The notes below the pieces were generated by a model that made no database searches, was not told the DNA's origin, and saw nothing but the letters and a program-made list of their open reading frames with translations. The translations under genes were made by a program, and so were the position numbers. A stretch of 64,000 nucleotides of DNA from contig NKIZ01000001.1 in the NCBI GenBank assembly GCA_002256425.1, forward strand, positions 2,701,001 through 2,765,000, in the 5' to 3' direction. The stretch comes from Alphaproteobacteria bacterium PA2. GTDB lineage: Bacteria > Pseudomonadota > Alphaproteobacteria > Caulobacterales > Caulobacteraceae. Numbering within the stretch: position 1 is the first letter of the stretch; each line of letters begins with the position of its first letter. Shown one piece after another: positions 16,740-25,023 of the stretch.

Positions 16740-17936
16740 ATGTTCATGCGTTTCTTCACCGAGCTGCGCGACGCCAAGGTCCCGGTGTCGCTCAAGGAAT
16801 ACCTGATGCTCATGGAAGCCCTGGACAAGTCGGTCATCGACCGGTCGGTGGAGGACTTCTACTTCCTGTCCCGGGCCGCCCTGGTGAAGGACGAAAAAAA
16901 CCTGGACCGTTTCGATCAGGTCTTCGGCCATGTGTTCAAGGGGCTGGACAAGGTCGAAGGTCTTGGCGTCGCCGACATTCCGGCTGAATGGCTCAAGCGC
17001 ATTTCCGACCAGTTCCTCACCGAAGAGGAAAAGGCGCAGATCGAGGCCATGGGCGGCTTCGACAAGCTGATGGAAGCCCTGGCTGAGCGCATGCGCCAGC
17101 AGAAGGAAGAAGAAGGCGACGGCGACGGCAAGGGCAAGGGCAAGAACGGTCGTGGAGACCCCCCTGGCGACTCACCCTTCGGCGCCAATGGCTATCATCC
17201 CGAGGGCGTGCGGATCGGCCAGGACAAGGGCCGTCACGGAAAGGCCATCAAGGTCTGGGACAAGCGCGAGTACAAGAACCTCGACGACTCCGTCGAGCTT
17301 GGCACCCGCAACATCAAGGTCGCCCTTCGCCGCCTGCGCAAGTGGACCCGGGATGGCTCGGCTGAAGAGCTGGACCTGGACGGCACGATCCAGGGCACGG
17401 CCGAGAAGGGCTATCTGGACATCCAGCTGCGCCCGGAACGGCGCAACAAGATCAGCGTCCTGATCTTCTTCGACATTGGCGGGTCCATGGACAGCCATAT
17501 CAAGATCTGTGAGGAGCTGTTCTCGGCCGCCCGGACCGAGTTCAAGAACATGGAGTTCTACTACTTCCACAACTGCCTCTATGAGAGCGTCTGGAAGGAC
17601 AACCGCCGCCGGCACGCCGAAAAGCTGTCGACCTTCGACGTGCTCCACAAGTTCTCCAAGGACTACAAGGTCATCTTCGTCGGCGACGCGACCATGAGCC
17701 CCTATGAGATCACCTATCCGGGCGGCTCGGTGGAGCACTGGAACGAGGAAGCCGGGGCTGTCTGGCTGGACCGGGTCTGCCAGACCTTTGACGATGTGGT
17801 CTGGCTCAATCCTACGGCCGAGCGCCACTGGGACTACACCCCGTCCATCGAGGTCATGCGGCAGCTGGTGGGCGACCGTATGTTCCCCCTGACCATCGAA
17901 GGCCTGGAAAAGGCCATGAAGGAGCTGGCTCGCTGA
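16740..17936 (+). CDS. CoxE-like VWA domain protein
   Basis: 398 residues. It begins MFMRFFTELRDAKVPVSLKE, the usual opening of CoxE-like VWA proteins. The first half is helical with a Glu/Lys/Gly-rich linker (about 120-150). The C-terminal half is a von Willebrand A domain with the MIDAS motif FFDIGGSMDSH (D245-x-G-x-S249). Such proteins usually work with a MoxR-type AAA+ ATPase in metal-cofactor insertion or protein maturation, but no ATPase gene is next to it here. I chose ATG 16740, preceded by AGAGGGGAAC; a TTG at 16713 is in frame. The specific client is unknown. Confidence 0.9.
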   Translation: MFMRFFTELRDAKVPVSLKEYLMLMEALDKSVIDRSVEDFYFLSRAALVKDEKNLDRFDQVFGHVFKGLDKVEGLGVADIPAEWLKRISDQFLTEEEKAQIEAMGGFDKLMEALAERMRQQKEEEGDGDGKGKGKNGRGDPPGDSPFGANGYHPEGVRIGQDKGRHGKAIKVWDKREYKNLDDSVELGTRNIKVALRRLRKWTRDGSAEELDLDGTIQGTAEKGYLDIQLRPERRNKISVLIFFDIGGSMDSHIKICEELFSAARTEFKNMEFYYFHNCLYESVWKDNRRRHAEKLSTFDVLHKFSKDYKVIFVGDATMSPYEITYPGGSVEHWNEEAGAVWLDRVCQTFDDVVWLNPTAERHWDYTPSIEVMRQLVGDRMFPLTIEGLEKAMKELAR

Positions 17937-17979
17937 TCCCTGGGGTCAAGCTCGTCAGACGCCTGAAGGATTCGCCGAA

Positions 17980-18636
17980 GTGACGGACATCCCCGCACCG
18001 CATGACGCCGGAGACACCGGCGAAGCTGCGACCAAGGCGGCGGTTTTCAACGCAGCGGAGCGCCTGTTCGCCCTGCGCGGCTTCCAGAACGTGTCGGTGC
18101 GGGACATCACGTCGGAGGCAGGGGTCAATCTGGCCTCTGTGAACTATCACTTCGGGTCCAAGGACGCCCTGCTGTTCGAGATCTTCCGGCGGCGCACGGC
18201 CGAGCTCAACCGCGAGCGGGCCCGCATGCTGCACGAGGCTTCGGACAAGCATCAGGGCAAGCCGCCGGTCCGCGCCATTCTCGAGGCCCTGTTCGCGCCT
18301 CCCCTGCGCTGGGCCGCACCCTCCCTTGACCGGCGCATCTCTGTCCAGTTCATCATCCGCGCCCGCTCCGAAGGCACCGAGGAAATGCGTGATGTCCTGG
18401 TCAAGGATGTCAGCCATCTGGCCCGGTTCGCCGACGCCCTGATCATCGCCCGCCCGGACCTGCCCCGTGAGACCATTTTCTGGCGGCTGCACTTCTGTCT
18501 GGGCATGATCCACAACAACCGCTTCGCCGAATTCGATCGCCTGCACGTCCTGTCTGACGGCGCGACCCGTGAGGGCGATATCGAAGGCCTGCTCCAGCGC
18601 ATGCTGGACTTCGCCGAAGCCGGGTTCCTGGCCTGA
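17980..18636 (+). CDS. TetR/AcrR family transcriptional regulator
   Basis: DNA-binding repressor, 218 residues. The N-terminal helix-turn-helix is clear: AAERLFALRGFQNVSVRDIT then SEAGVNLASVNYHFGSKDAL (about 25-70). The C-terminal ligand domain has no recognisable ligand signature. The start is GTG 17980 with AAGGA 11 bp upstream. The downstream MFS gene begins at or inside the stop codon, so the regulator may control that transporter, and possibly a second MFS gene behind it. Confidence 0.93.
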   Translation: MTDIPAPHDAGDTGEAATKAAVFNAAERLFALRGFQNVSVRDITSEAGVNLASVNYHFGSKDALLFEIFRRRTAELNRERARMLHEASDKHQGKPPVRAILEALFAPPLRWAAPSLDRRISVQFIIRARSEGTEEMRDVLVKDVSHLARFADALIIARPDLPRETIFWRLHFCLGMIHNNRFAEFDRLHVLSDGATREGDIEGLLQRMLDFAEAGFLA

Positions 18637-19811
18637 CCCGCGACCTCTCCAGCCTTCTGACCAAGGCCTACGCCTTCAGGTTCCTGGACGCCTTCCTTCT
18701 GGTCTATCCGGTCTATGGCGTCATGTTCGTGGCCCACGGCCTGACCCCTGTCCAGGTCGCCTCGACCCTGATCGCCTGGTCCATCACCGGCATTGTCCTG
18801 CAGATACCCGCTGGCGCAGCGGCGGATCGCTGGTCCCGCCGCGCCGTCCTTGCGGTAGGCCAGGCCGTGCGGGCTGCAGGCTTTCTGGTCTGGGTGATCT
18901 GGCCGACCTATCCCGGATTTCTCATCGGCATGATCGGCTGGGGGGTGAAGAGCGCCCTGACCAGCGGCATATTCGAAGCCCTGCTCTATGACGAACTGGC
19001 GGCCATGGACCGGCGGGAGTCCTATGCCCAGCTGGTAGGACGAACGGCGGCCGTGTCCTATGTGGCGGTGCTAGCCGCCTCCATCGGCGCTTTCCTCAGC
19101 GTTTCCCTGGGCTATCCGGTGGTGATCCTGGCCAGCGCAGCGGCCTCCGGCGCAGCGGCCCTGGCCGCCATGTCCCTGCCCCACGCCAGGGCGGCCCTGG
19201 CGGTGCACAAGGCCCTGGACCTCACCCAGATCCGGGATGCCGCCGCCTTCGCCTTCACGCACCCCGCCATACCCTGGGTCATAGGGCTGGCCGCGGTGAG
19301 CATAGCCTTTGGCGGCGGCCTCGACGGGTTCTGGCCCATCTACGCCTCGGGAACCGGACTGAGCGTCGAGCATGTGGCCATTTTTTCGGGGGTGATCAGT
19401 GTCGGCCAGATCATTGCGAACATGACAGCCCACAGGCTGAGGCGCATCCCGGAGGCCGGATTCTATCTCCTGGTGCTCGCCATGGGCGCCCTGCTGATCC
19501 TGGCGACCGGCGTCTATCAGCCCTGGACCATCGCCATTGTCGCTTTTGTGCCCGGCCTGTTCAAACTGATCGACGTGAACTTCGACGCCCGGCTTCAGGC
19601 CCTGATCCCCTCGGAAACCCGGGCGACCCTCGGCGCCATCAAGACCTTTGTCGGTCAGATCGTCATGACCGGACTTCTGGCCGCCTTCGGGGCCCTGGCC
19701 CAGGCCAGGTCATACCGGGTCGCCTTCCTGGCCTGTGGGCTGGCCCTTGCCGGGACCGCAGTGGTCTTCCTGGCGGCAAGGCGCAAAAACGGCGGCCTGG
19801 ACCCGGCCTAG
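18633..19811 (+). CDS. MFS transporter, probable CTG start overlapping the TetR stop
   Basis: Major facilitator superfamily permease, about 392 residues with 12 predicted helices, drug or metabolite efflux type. The first ATG in frame (18723) would start in the middle of helix 1. The frame upstream of it still encodes a good N-terminus (LTRDLSSLLTKAYAFRFLDA then FLLVYPVYG) and holds no ATG, GTG or TTG before the TetR stop. A CTG at 18633-18635 overlapping that TGA is the most likely initiation site. The loop 2-3 motif is seen as GAAADRWSRRAVLAVGQAVR. Substrate unknown; control by the adjacent TetR protein is likely. Confidence 0.85.
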   Translation: MTRDLSSLLTKAYAFRFLDAFLLVYPVYGVMFVAHGLTPVQVASTLIAWSITGIVLQIPAGAAADRWSRRAVLAVGQAVRAAGFLVWVIWPTYPGFLIGMIGWGVKSALTSGIFEALLYDELAAMDRRESYAQLVGRTAAVSYVAVLAASIGAFLSVSLGYPVVILASAAASGAAALAAMSLPHARAALAVHKALDLTQIRDAAAFAFTHPAIPWVIGLAAVSIAFGGGLDGFWPIYASGTGLSVEHVAIFSGVISVGQIIANMTAHRLRRIPEAGFYLLVLAMGALLILATGVYQPWTIAIVAFVPGLFKLIDVNFDARLQALIPSETRATLGAIKTFVGQIVMTGLLAAFGALAQARSYRVAFLACGLALAGTAVVFLAARRKNGGLDPA

Positions 19812-19816
19812 TTCCA

Positions 19817-19896
19817 GTGCAGGCTTCCCCTGACCCGGGACTCTGCTAGACCGATCATATTGAACGGGACTAGAATTTTTCAGGGAGAGCCTGCAC
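19817..19896. repeat. 9-bp inverted repeat flanking the second MFS promoter region
   Basis: GTGCAGGCT at 19817-19825 and its exact reverse complement AGCCTGCAC at 19888-19896 are 62 bp apart. They frame most of the 115-bp gap upstream of the MFS gene at 19927. It could be a pair of operator half-sites or a long-loop structure. Confidence 0.6.
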
Positions 19897-19926
19897 GCCA
19901 GAAATCGTGGCGCGGGCGGAATACAT

Positions 19927-21276
19927 TTGGAAAAAGACAATCTGAGCAGTCCTGCCGGAGTCGCCGTCGAAGACGACTCCATGGCCGCCAAGGAAGAAGC
20001 CTATGAGCGCTTCGTCTGGGACAATCTGAAACGCAACTACATCGGCAACTACATCCACGGCATGCTGGGCATGACCGGCTTCCGGCTTGTGAATGCGCCG
20101 ACCTTCCTGCCCGCCTACCTGCACCTGATCTCAGGATCCAACGCCGTGGTGGGCCTGGCCCTGGGTCTCCAGCAACTGGGCAGCGTCATTTCTCCGGTGT
20201 TTGGCGCCACCCAGATCGAGCACCGCACCAAGGTGATGCCGGCCGCCGTCTGGATGGGCGGGCTGGCGCGGGTCCAGATTGTCGGCATGGCCCTGGCCGG
20301 CTGGTTCCTGCACGGCCAGCCCCTGATCATCGCCATGATGGCCCTGATGTTCCTGTTTGGCCTGTTCATGGGCACCCAGCGGGTGGTGTTTGGCTTCCTG
20401 ATGGCCAAGGTCATCCCCCTGAGCCGGCGCGGTCGGCTGCAGGCCTGGCGGAACGCCACAGGATCGCTGATCGCAGCGGCCCTGGCCTATGCAGCGGGCA
20501 AGTACATCATCAAGGCAGACCTGTTCGGGAACGGCTATTCCACCACCTTCGCCCTGTCGGCCATTCTGACCTCGCTCGGCCTGTGGGCCCTGCAGGTGCT
20601 GATCCGTGAGCCCGAGCCCCCGAACCTGCCAGCCAGGACAGGCTTCAAGGACCGACTGAAGGACTTCCCCCAGCTGATCCTGGGTGACCGGGGTTATGCC
20701 TGGTTTCTAGTGATGCAGATGCTGGGCACAGCCGGTCGGGCGGCGACGCCGTTCTACGCCATCTATGTCACCCAGCAGATGACCGCCATGGGCGCCGTCA
20801 GCGGCCTGGCCGACACCGGAACCTTTCTGGGCCTTCTGGGTCTGGCCTTCATCGGCGCCGACGCCATTTCGAACCTGGTCTGGGGCTATCTGGGCGACAA
20901 GACCGGCTTCAAGCTGGTCCTGACCCTGTCCATGTCGCTTTCCATTGCGTCCACGGTCCTGCTGATGAGCGTCCATGTTCCCTGGGCCTTCTTCCTCGCC
21001 TTCTTTGGCCTGGGCGCGTCGCAGTCGGGCTATATGATGGCTGCCCAGACCATGATCCTGGAGTTTGGCAGCCGGGAAGAAATGCCCATGCGCATTGCGA
21101 TTTCGTCCATGGCCGAGGGGATCATGGCCTCCCTGGGTCCCCTGGCCGCCGGACTGATGGCCGACAAGCTGGGCTATCCCTTCGTGTTCGGAGCCTCCAT
21201 CGGCTTCCTGGTCACCGGCCTCGGAATCCTGCTGGCCTTCGTCAAGGAGCCGCGGACCGCAAGGCTGGCGACCTAG
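19927..21276 (+). CDS. MFS transporter
   Basis: 449 residues with about 12 membrane helices after a polar acidic N-terminal tail (about 1-45). Helix-rich segments such as GLALGLQQLGSVISPVFGAT and SNLVWGYLGDKTGFKLVLTL (loop 8-9 motif, G-D-K-x-G) mark it as MFS, of a type I cannot tie to a substrate. The start is TTG 19927; ATG 19981 is an alternative that would remove the acidic tail but keep all helices. It follows the TetR-MFS pair on the same strand but has its own 115-bp leader containing a 9-bp inverted repeat. Its end overlaps the convergent hydrolase gene by 35 bp. Confidence 0.9.
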   Translation: MEKDNLSSPAGVAVEDDSMAAKEEAYERFVWDNLKRNYIGNYIHGMLGMTGFRLVNAPTFLPAYLHLISGSNAVVGLALGLQQLGSVISPVFGATQIEHRTKVMPAAVWMGGLARVQIVGMALAGWFLHGQPLIIAMMALMFLFGLFMGTQRVVFGFLMAKVIPLSRRGRLQAWRNATGSLIAAALAYAAGKYIIKADLFGNGYSTTFALSAILTSLGLWALQVLIREPEPPNLPARTGFKDRLKDFPQLILGDRGYAWFLVMQMLGTAGRAATPFYAIYVTQQMTAMGAVSGLADTGTFLGLLGLAFIGADAISNLVWGYLGDKTGFKLVLTLSMSLSIASTVLLMSVHVPWAFFLAFFGLGASQSGYMMAAQTMILEFGSREEMPMRIAISSMAEGIMASLGPLAAGLMADKLGYPFVFGASIGFLVTGLGILLAFVKEPRTARLAT

Positions 21277-22243
21277 GAATTGCAGGCGCGCCTGATGGCA
21301 GTGGCGCCTCTGGATCCCGGACAAAGCTGAGTATGTCGGCCCAGACCTTCGGGCCCTGCCGGTCCCGGGTCATCAGGTGCCAGCCATCGGCGTAGTAGGC
21401 TGAGCGGATGCCGGGGCTCAATCGCCCGGCGGCCGAGAACGCGGCCTCCTTCGGAATGATCTGGTCATTGGCGCCATAGAAATAAATGGCCGGCCCCGGC
21501 AGGCGGTCGATCCGCGTCCAGCCGGTCTCCATCAGCTCCACAAGGCCATAGAGCGTATCAGCCCGCGCGCCCCAGACCATCAGGGGGTCTCGCCCCATCC
21601 CGATCAGTTCCTCGCGGTTGTCCGTCGGTGAGACCTTGGTGGTGAGCCAGCGGGGCGGCTCCCAGATCTTTGACCCGTCCGAGTGGGCGGCAGCCCAGAG
21701 GGCGGCCTTGTAGGGCAAGGGTTGGGTCGACCAGCCCCAGACCGCCGGCGAGAGCAGGACAATGCGGTCTACCGGCAGGGGGCGGTCTGAAGTCGCCGCG
21801 GCAATGGTGACAGCGCCGCCCATGCTTTCGCCGGCGACGGCCAGTATGGCGTTTGGATATCTGGCCCGCACAAGGGCCACCAAGGTGCGCAGGTCCTCGA
21901 CCATCAGGTCCTCGCCGGCCCAGACCCCGCGCCCGGGAGAGCGGCCAAAGCCCCGCTGGTCATAGGCGATGGTGGTCACCCCCTGCCCGGCCCACCAGGG
22001 CGCCGCCAGATGGAAGGCGTTGGCATAGTCGTTCATGCCGTGGACTCCAATGATCACCGCCCAGGGCTCGCCCCGGGCTTCCCATGTGGTGAGTCCCAGA
22101 CGTACGCCGTCAAAGCTGACAAAAGCTCCGGGATCGAGGCGGGGCCCCTGGAAGGTCAGGTCGGGCCGCGCCGCCCGCTGCACCGCAAGTGGGGCGCAGG
22201 CGGTGAGGACCATGGACAGGACGGCGGCGAGAAGGCGCTTCAT
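21242..22243 (-). CDS. lipoprotein alpha/beta hydrolase (monoacylglycerol lipase-like)
   Basis: Serine hydrolase, 333 residues. The N-terminal signal with lipobox (LSMVLTAC) suggests a lipid-anchored envelope enzyme. Fold motifs: VIIGVHGMNDYANAFHLAAP (oxyanion HG), IAYDQRGFGRSPGRG, nucleophile elbow AVAGESMGGAV with catalytic Ser, an acid region FYGANDQIIPKEAA and the His region YADGWHLMTRD. This layout is that of the monoglyceride lipase/lysophospholipase group. It is the last gene of a five-gene overlapping operon and starts within the stop of the uracil-DNA glycosylase gene (ATGA). The distal 35 bp overlap the convergent MFS gene. Confidence 0.9.
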   Translation of the reverse strand: MKRLLAAVLSMVLTACAPLAVQRAARPDLTFQGPRLDPGAFVSFDGVRLGLTTWEARGEPWAVIIGVHGMNDYANAFHLAAPWWAGQGVTTIAYDQRGFGRSPGRGVWAGEDLMVEDLRTLVALVRARYPNAILAVAGESMGGAVTIAAATSDRPLPVDRIVLLSPAVWGWSTQPLPYKAALWAAAHSDGSKIWEPPRWLTTKVSPTDNREELIGMGRDPLMVWGARADTLYGLVELMETGWTRIDRLPGPAIYFYGANDQIIPKEAAFSAAGRLSPGIRSAYYADGWHLMTRDRQGPKVWADILSFVRDPEAPLPSGAPAIPRSPALRSAAP

Positions 22244-22830
22244 GGATCAAGTAGTGTTCGAACCCTTTGGCGAAGATATGGCGTCACTTCGGCTTCAAAC
22301 CAGGGGTTTCGCTTCAGCCAGGCGGTATTCCGCCAGGAGGGATGCGGCATTGGAATGACTTGGGGGCCATAGTCCCGCCAGGCGCGGACCGTCTCCGTCA
22401 TGTTGGCCCTGGCGCGTTCCTTCAGGGCCCAGACCTGGGCATAGCCGCCGACCAGCAGGACAAGTTCCACCCCGGGCAGGGCCGCCAGGAGGCGGCTCCT
22501 CCACAGTTCAGCGCACCTTGGCGGCGGCGGATAATCGCCGCCCCTGGGATTGGTCCCGGGGAAACAGAAGGCCATGGCCGCCACCCCGATTTCCGGACGG
22601 CCATAGAAGGTCTCGGCGTCAAGGCCCATCCATTGCCGCAAACGATCCCCGGAAGGGTCGGTGAAGGGGACCCCGCTCTCATGCACCCGCCGCCCCGGCG
22701 CCTGACCGCAGATCAATATGCGGGTCTGCGGCGCGACCATGACTACGGGTCTGGGCTGGTGAGGCAGGATGTCTGAACAGGCGCGGCAGGAACGGATTTC
22801 CTGCAGCAGGATGTCCAGGTCCGATGTCAC
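22240..22830 (-). CDS. uracil-DNA glycosylase family protein, likely [4Fe-4S] type
   Basis: Base-excision repair enzyme of the UDG superfamily, 196 residues, starting at GTG 22830. Motif A region is RILICGQAPGRRVHESGVPF. FTDPSGDRLRQWMG and the HPSWRNTAWLKRNPWFE motif B region follow. Four cysteines at 15, 18, 89 and 106 have the spacing of the iron-sulfur cluster ligands of family 4/5 UDGs, so a [4Fe-4S] cluster is likely. It is translationally coupled to the GST upstream (GTGA) and the hydrolase downstream (ATGA). Exact lesion preference cannot be told from sequence. Confidence 0.88.
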   Translation of the reverse strand: MTSDLDILLQEIRSCRACSDILPHQPRPVVMVAPQTRILICGQAPGRRVHESGVPFTDPSGDRLRQWMGLDAETFYGRPEIGVAAMAFCFPGTNPRGGDYPPPPRCAELWRSRLLAALPGVELVLLVGGYAQVWALKERARANMTETVRAWRDYGPQVIPMPHPSWRNTAWLKRNPWFEAEVTPYLRQRVRTLLDP

Positions 22831-23465
22831 CTCGCCACGATCGCCTTCTCGGCGGCGATATGGCCCGCGAAGGACGGCCGGGCATGGATCGCCGCCACAT
22901 AGGCCGCAACCTTGGGATAGACCGCCGGATCCGGCGTCCAGCCCACATGCATCAGGTTCACGAAGGGACTGGCCACGGCGATGTCGGCCAGGGTCAGCCG
23001 GTCCTCGACCAGGAAGCCGGAGGCCGGAAGGACCGATTCCAGATAGGCCACAGCGGCCGGCAGGAGATTGGCCTCGGCGTGGGCGGCGGCGGCCTCATCG
23101 CCGGGCTTGCCCATGAATTTCGGCATGACCAGACGGTTGAAGAACATGGGACCTGCGGCGCCCACCAGAATGGTGTCGGCGTATTCATCGAACCAGATCG
23201 ATTTCGCCCGGGCCCTGGCCTCGGTCGGGATGAGATTGGGCTCTGCCTTGAGGGCCTCCAGATAGGCGACGATGGCTGAGGAGTCCGCCAGGGTGAAGTC
23301 GCCATCCTCGAGGGCCGGGATCTTGCCGAAGGGACTGGCCGCCTTGAAGGCTGGCGAGCCGCCGCCCATACCCCCAGGCGCGCTCTCGACGGCTATTCCC
23401 TTCTCGGCGGCAAAGGCCAGGGACTTGCGGACAAACGGCGACATGGACGAGCCATAGATGATCAT
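22827..23465 (-). CDS. glutathione S-transferase family protein
   Basis: 212 residues with the two-domain GST fold: thioredoxin-like N-terminal domain (MIIYGSSMSPFVRKSLAFAA, then SPFGKIPALEDGDFTLADSS, the cis-Pro and Glu/Asp-Ser glutathione-binding region) and a helical C-terminal domain with the N-capping segment VEDRLTLADIAVASPF. The serine in SMSPFVRK is the likely catalytic residue. Overlaps of 4 bp on both sides link it to DUF3253 upstream and the glycosylase downstream. A role in electrophile or peroxide detoxification is general to the family; the substrate is unknown. Confidence 0.92.
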   Translation of the reverse strand: MIIYGSSMSPFVRKSLAFAAEKGIAVESAPGGMGGGSPAFKAASPFGKIPALEDGDFTLADSSAIVAYLEALKAEPNLIPTEARARAKSIWFDEYADTILVGAAGPMFFNRLVMPKFMGKPGDEAAAAHAEANLLPAAVAYLESVLPASGFLVEDRLTLADIAVASPFVNLMHVGWTPDPAVYPKVAAYVAAIHARPSFAGHIAAEKAIVAR

Positions 23466-23752
23466 TCTTCAGGTCCTTCAGGCGTGGGCGCGGCGAACTT
23501 CGGATCGCCGTCCAGGGGCATGCGCAGGCGATAGACACCCTTGAAGTTCTCAGGGTCGGCGGGCTTGCCGTGGCGGGTCACGACGATCTTGCCCTGGCGG
23601 GCCAGGCCCCGGGCAGTGGCGCGGACATGGCCGGTCAGCCTCTGCCAGCGCTCGGGACTGGCGGCCCGGGCAACTTCTTCGGACGATGCGGACTTTCCGG
23701 GGGCCAGCTTGCTGAGCACCTCCAGGATCACCGCTTCCATATCGACGGTCAT
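23462..23752 (-). CDS. DUF3253 small winged-helix-like protein
   Basis: 96 residues matching the DUF3253 pattern: VARAASPERWQRLTGHVRAT then ARGLARQGKIVVTRHGKPAD and FKGVYRLRM. Size and the basic helix-helix-strand arrangement look like a winged helix-turn-helix, so nucleic-acid binding is possible. It lies 3 bp after the acyl-CoA dehydrogenase and overlaps the GST by 4 bp. Function unknown. Confidence 0.85.
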   Translation of the reverse strand: MTVDMEAVILEVLSKLAPGKSASSEEVARAASPERWQRLTGHVRATARGLARQGKIVVTRHGKPADPENFKGVYRLRMPLDGDPKFAAPTPEGPEE

Positions 23753-23755
23753 GGT

Positions 23756-24904
23756 CTATCCGCCCCGCTTGAGGGTCTCGCGGGCGATGATCACCTGCTG
23801 GATCTGGCTGGTGCCCTCATAGATCCGGAAGATGCGGACATCGCGATAGAAGCGCTCAATGCCGTAGTCGGCGATATAGCCGGCGCCGCCGAAGATCTGC
23901 ACGGCCTTGTCAGCCACCCGCCCGACCATTTCCGAAGCGAAGTACTTGGAAGCTGCCGCTTCCAGGGTGACGCTCTGGCCGGCGTCGCGCTTGCGGGCGG
24001 TTTCGAAGGTCAGCGCCTTGGCGGCCAGGACCTCGGTCTTGCAGTCGGCGATCATGCCCTGGATCAGCTGGAACTGGCTGATGTTCTGACCAAACTGCTT
24101 TCGCTCGGAGGCATAGGCCACGCTGTCGGTGATGAGGCGCTCGGCCACGCCGATACAGACCGAGGAAATATGCAGACGACCGCGGTCCAGCACCTGCATG
24201 GCCACCTTGAACCCTTCCCCTTCGCCGCCCAGACGGTTCTCCACCGGCACCCGGACATTGTCGAAATTGACGTCGCAGATATGGGCGCCCTGCTGACCCA
24301 TTTTCTTCTCGGGCTTGCCAACGGTCAGACCGGGAAGGTCCCGCTCGACCAGGAAGGCGCTCACCCCACCGCCGCCGGGCTTGTTGGGGTCGGTTCGGGC
24401 CATGACCGTAAAGAGGTGGGCCTTGTTGGCGTTGGTGATGTAGCGCTTGGAGCCGTTCAGCACATAGTGGTCGCCGTCGCGCACGGCGCGGGTCTGGACT
24501 GCGGCGCTGTCGGAGCCGGCCTCAGGCTCGGTCAGGGCGAAGGAGGTGATGATGTCGCCAGAGGCTATGCCCGGCAGGTACTTGGCCTTCTGCGCGTCCG
24601 TCCCGAACATGACCAGGCCCTGGCTGCCAATTCCGACATTGGTGCCGAAGGCCGAGCGGAAGGCGGGGCTGGTGCGGCCAAGCTCGACGCCCACCAGGCA
24701 CTCCTCCTCCATGGTCAGATCAAGCCCGCCATATTCCGCAGGGATGGTCAGGCCATAGAGCCCAAGGGCCTTCATTTCCTCGATGACGTCATCGGGCATG
24801 GCGTCGGTTTCGGAGACCTGAGCCTCCAGGGGACGCAGGCGTTCAGTAACAAAGCGGCGGACGGTGTCGATCAGCTGGTCGCGGGTTTCTGGGTCTAGGG
24901 CCAT
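23756..24904 (-). CDS. acyl-CoA dehydrogenase
   Basis: FAD enzyme that introduces the alpha-beta double bond in fatty acyl-CoA. 382 residues from ATG 24904, standard size. Motifs: SFALTEPEAGSDSAAVQTRA (FAD/substrate loop), LNGSKRYITNANKAHLFTV, the middle beta domain, and the C-terminal GGAGYIADYGIERFYRDVRI with RIYEGTSQIQQ, where E363 of IYEGTS is the expected catalytic base. It is the first gene of the operon acyl-CoA dehydrogenase-DUF3253-GST-UDG-hydrolase and is divergent from the PaaI-like thioesterase (119-bp gap). Confidence 0.97.
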   Translation of the reverse strand: MALDPETRDQLIDTVRRFVTERLRPLEAQVSETDAMPDDVIEEMKALGLYGLTIPAEYGGLDLTMEEECLVGVELGRTSPAFRSAFGTNVGIGSQGLVMFGTDAQKAKYLPGIASGDIITSFALTEPEAGSDSAAVQTRAVRDGDHYVLNGSKRYITNANKAHLFTVMARTDPNKPGGGGVSAFLVERDLPGLTVGKPEKKMGQQGAHICDVNFDNVRVPVENRLGGEGEGFKVAMQVLDRGRLHISSVCIGVAERLITDSVAYASERKQFGQNISQFQLIQGMIADCKTEVLAAKALTFETARKRDAGQSVTLEAAASKYFASEMVGRVADKAVQIFGGAGYIADYGIERFYRDVRIFRIYEGTSQIQQVIIARETLKRGG

Positions 24905-25023
24905 GTTCGGTCTCGTTTGCGGAGGGAGGCGCTTGCATCGCTGGACGCAGCCGCTTAGGTCGGCGGCTAACCTAGTAGTGGATTGCGCGTCGGGCAAACC
25001 TTCCGGCGCATGGGAGACAAGAT

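Noticed and set aside
23570..24898. 442-codon plus-strand frame opposite the acyl-CoA dehydrogenase.
   Set aside because: Shadow frame, no domain signature.
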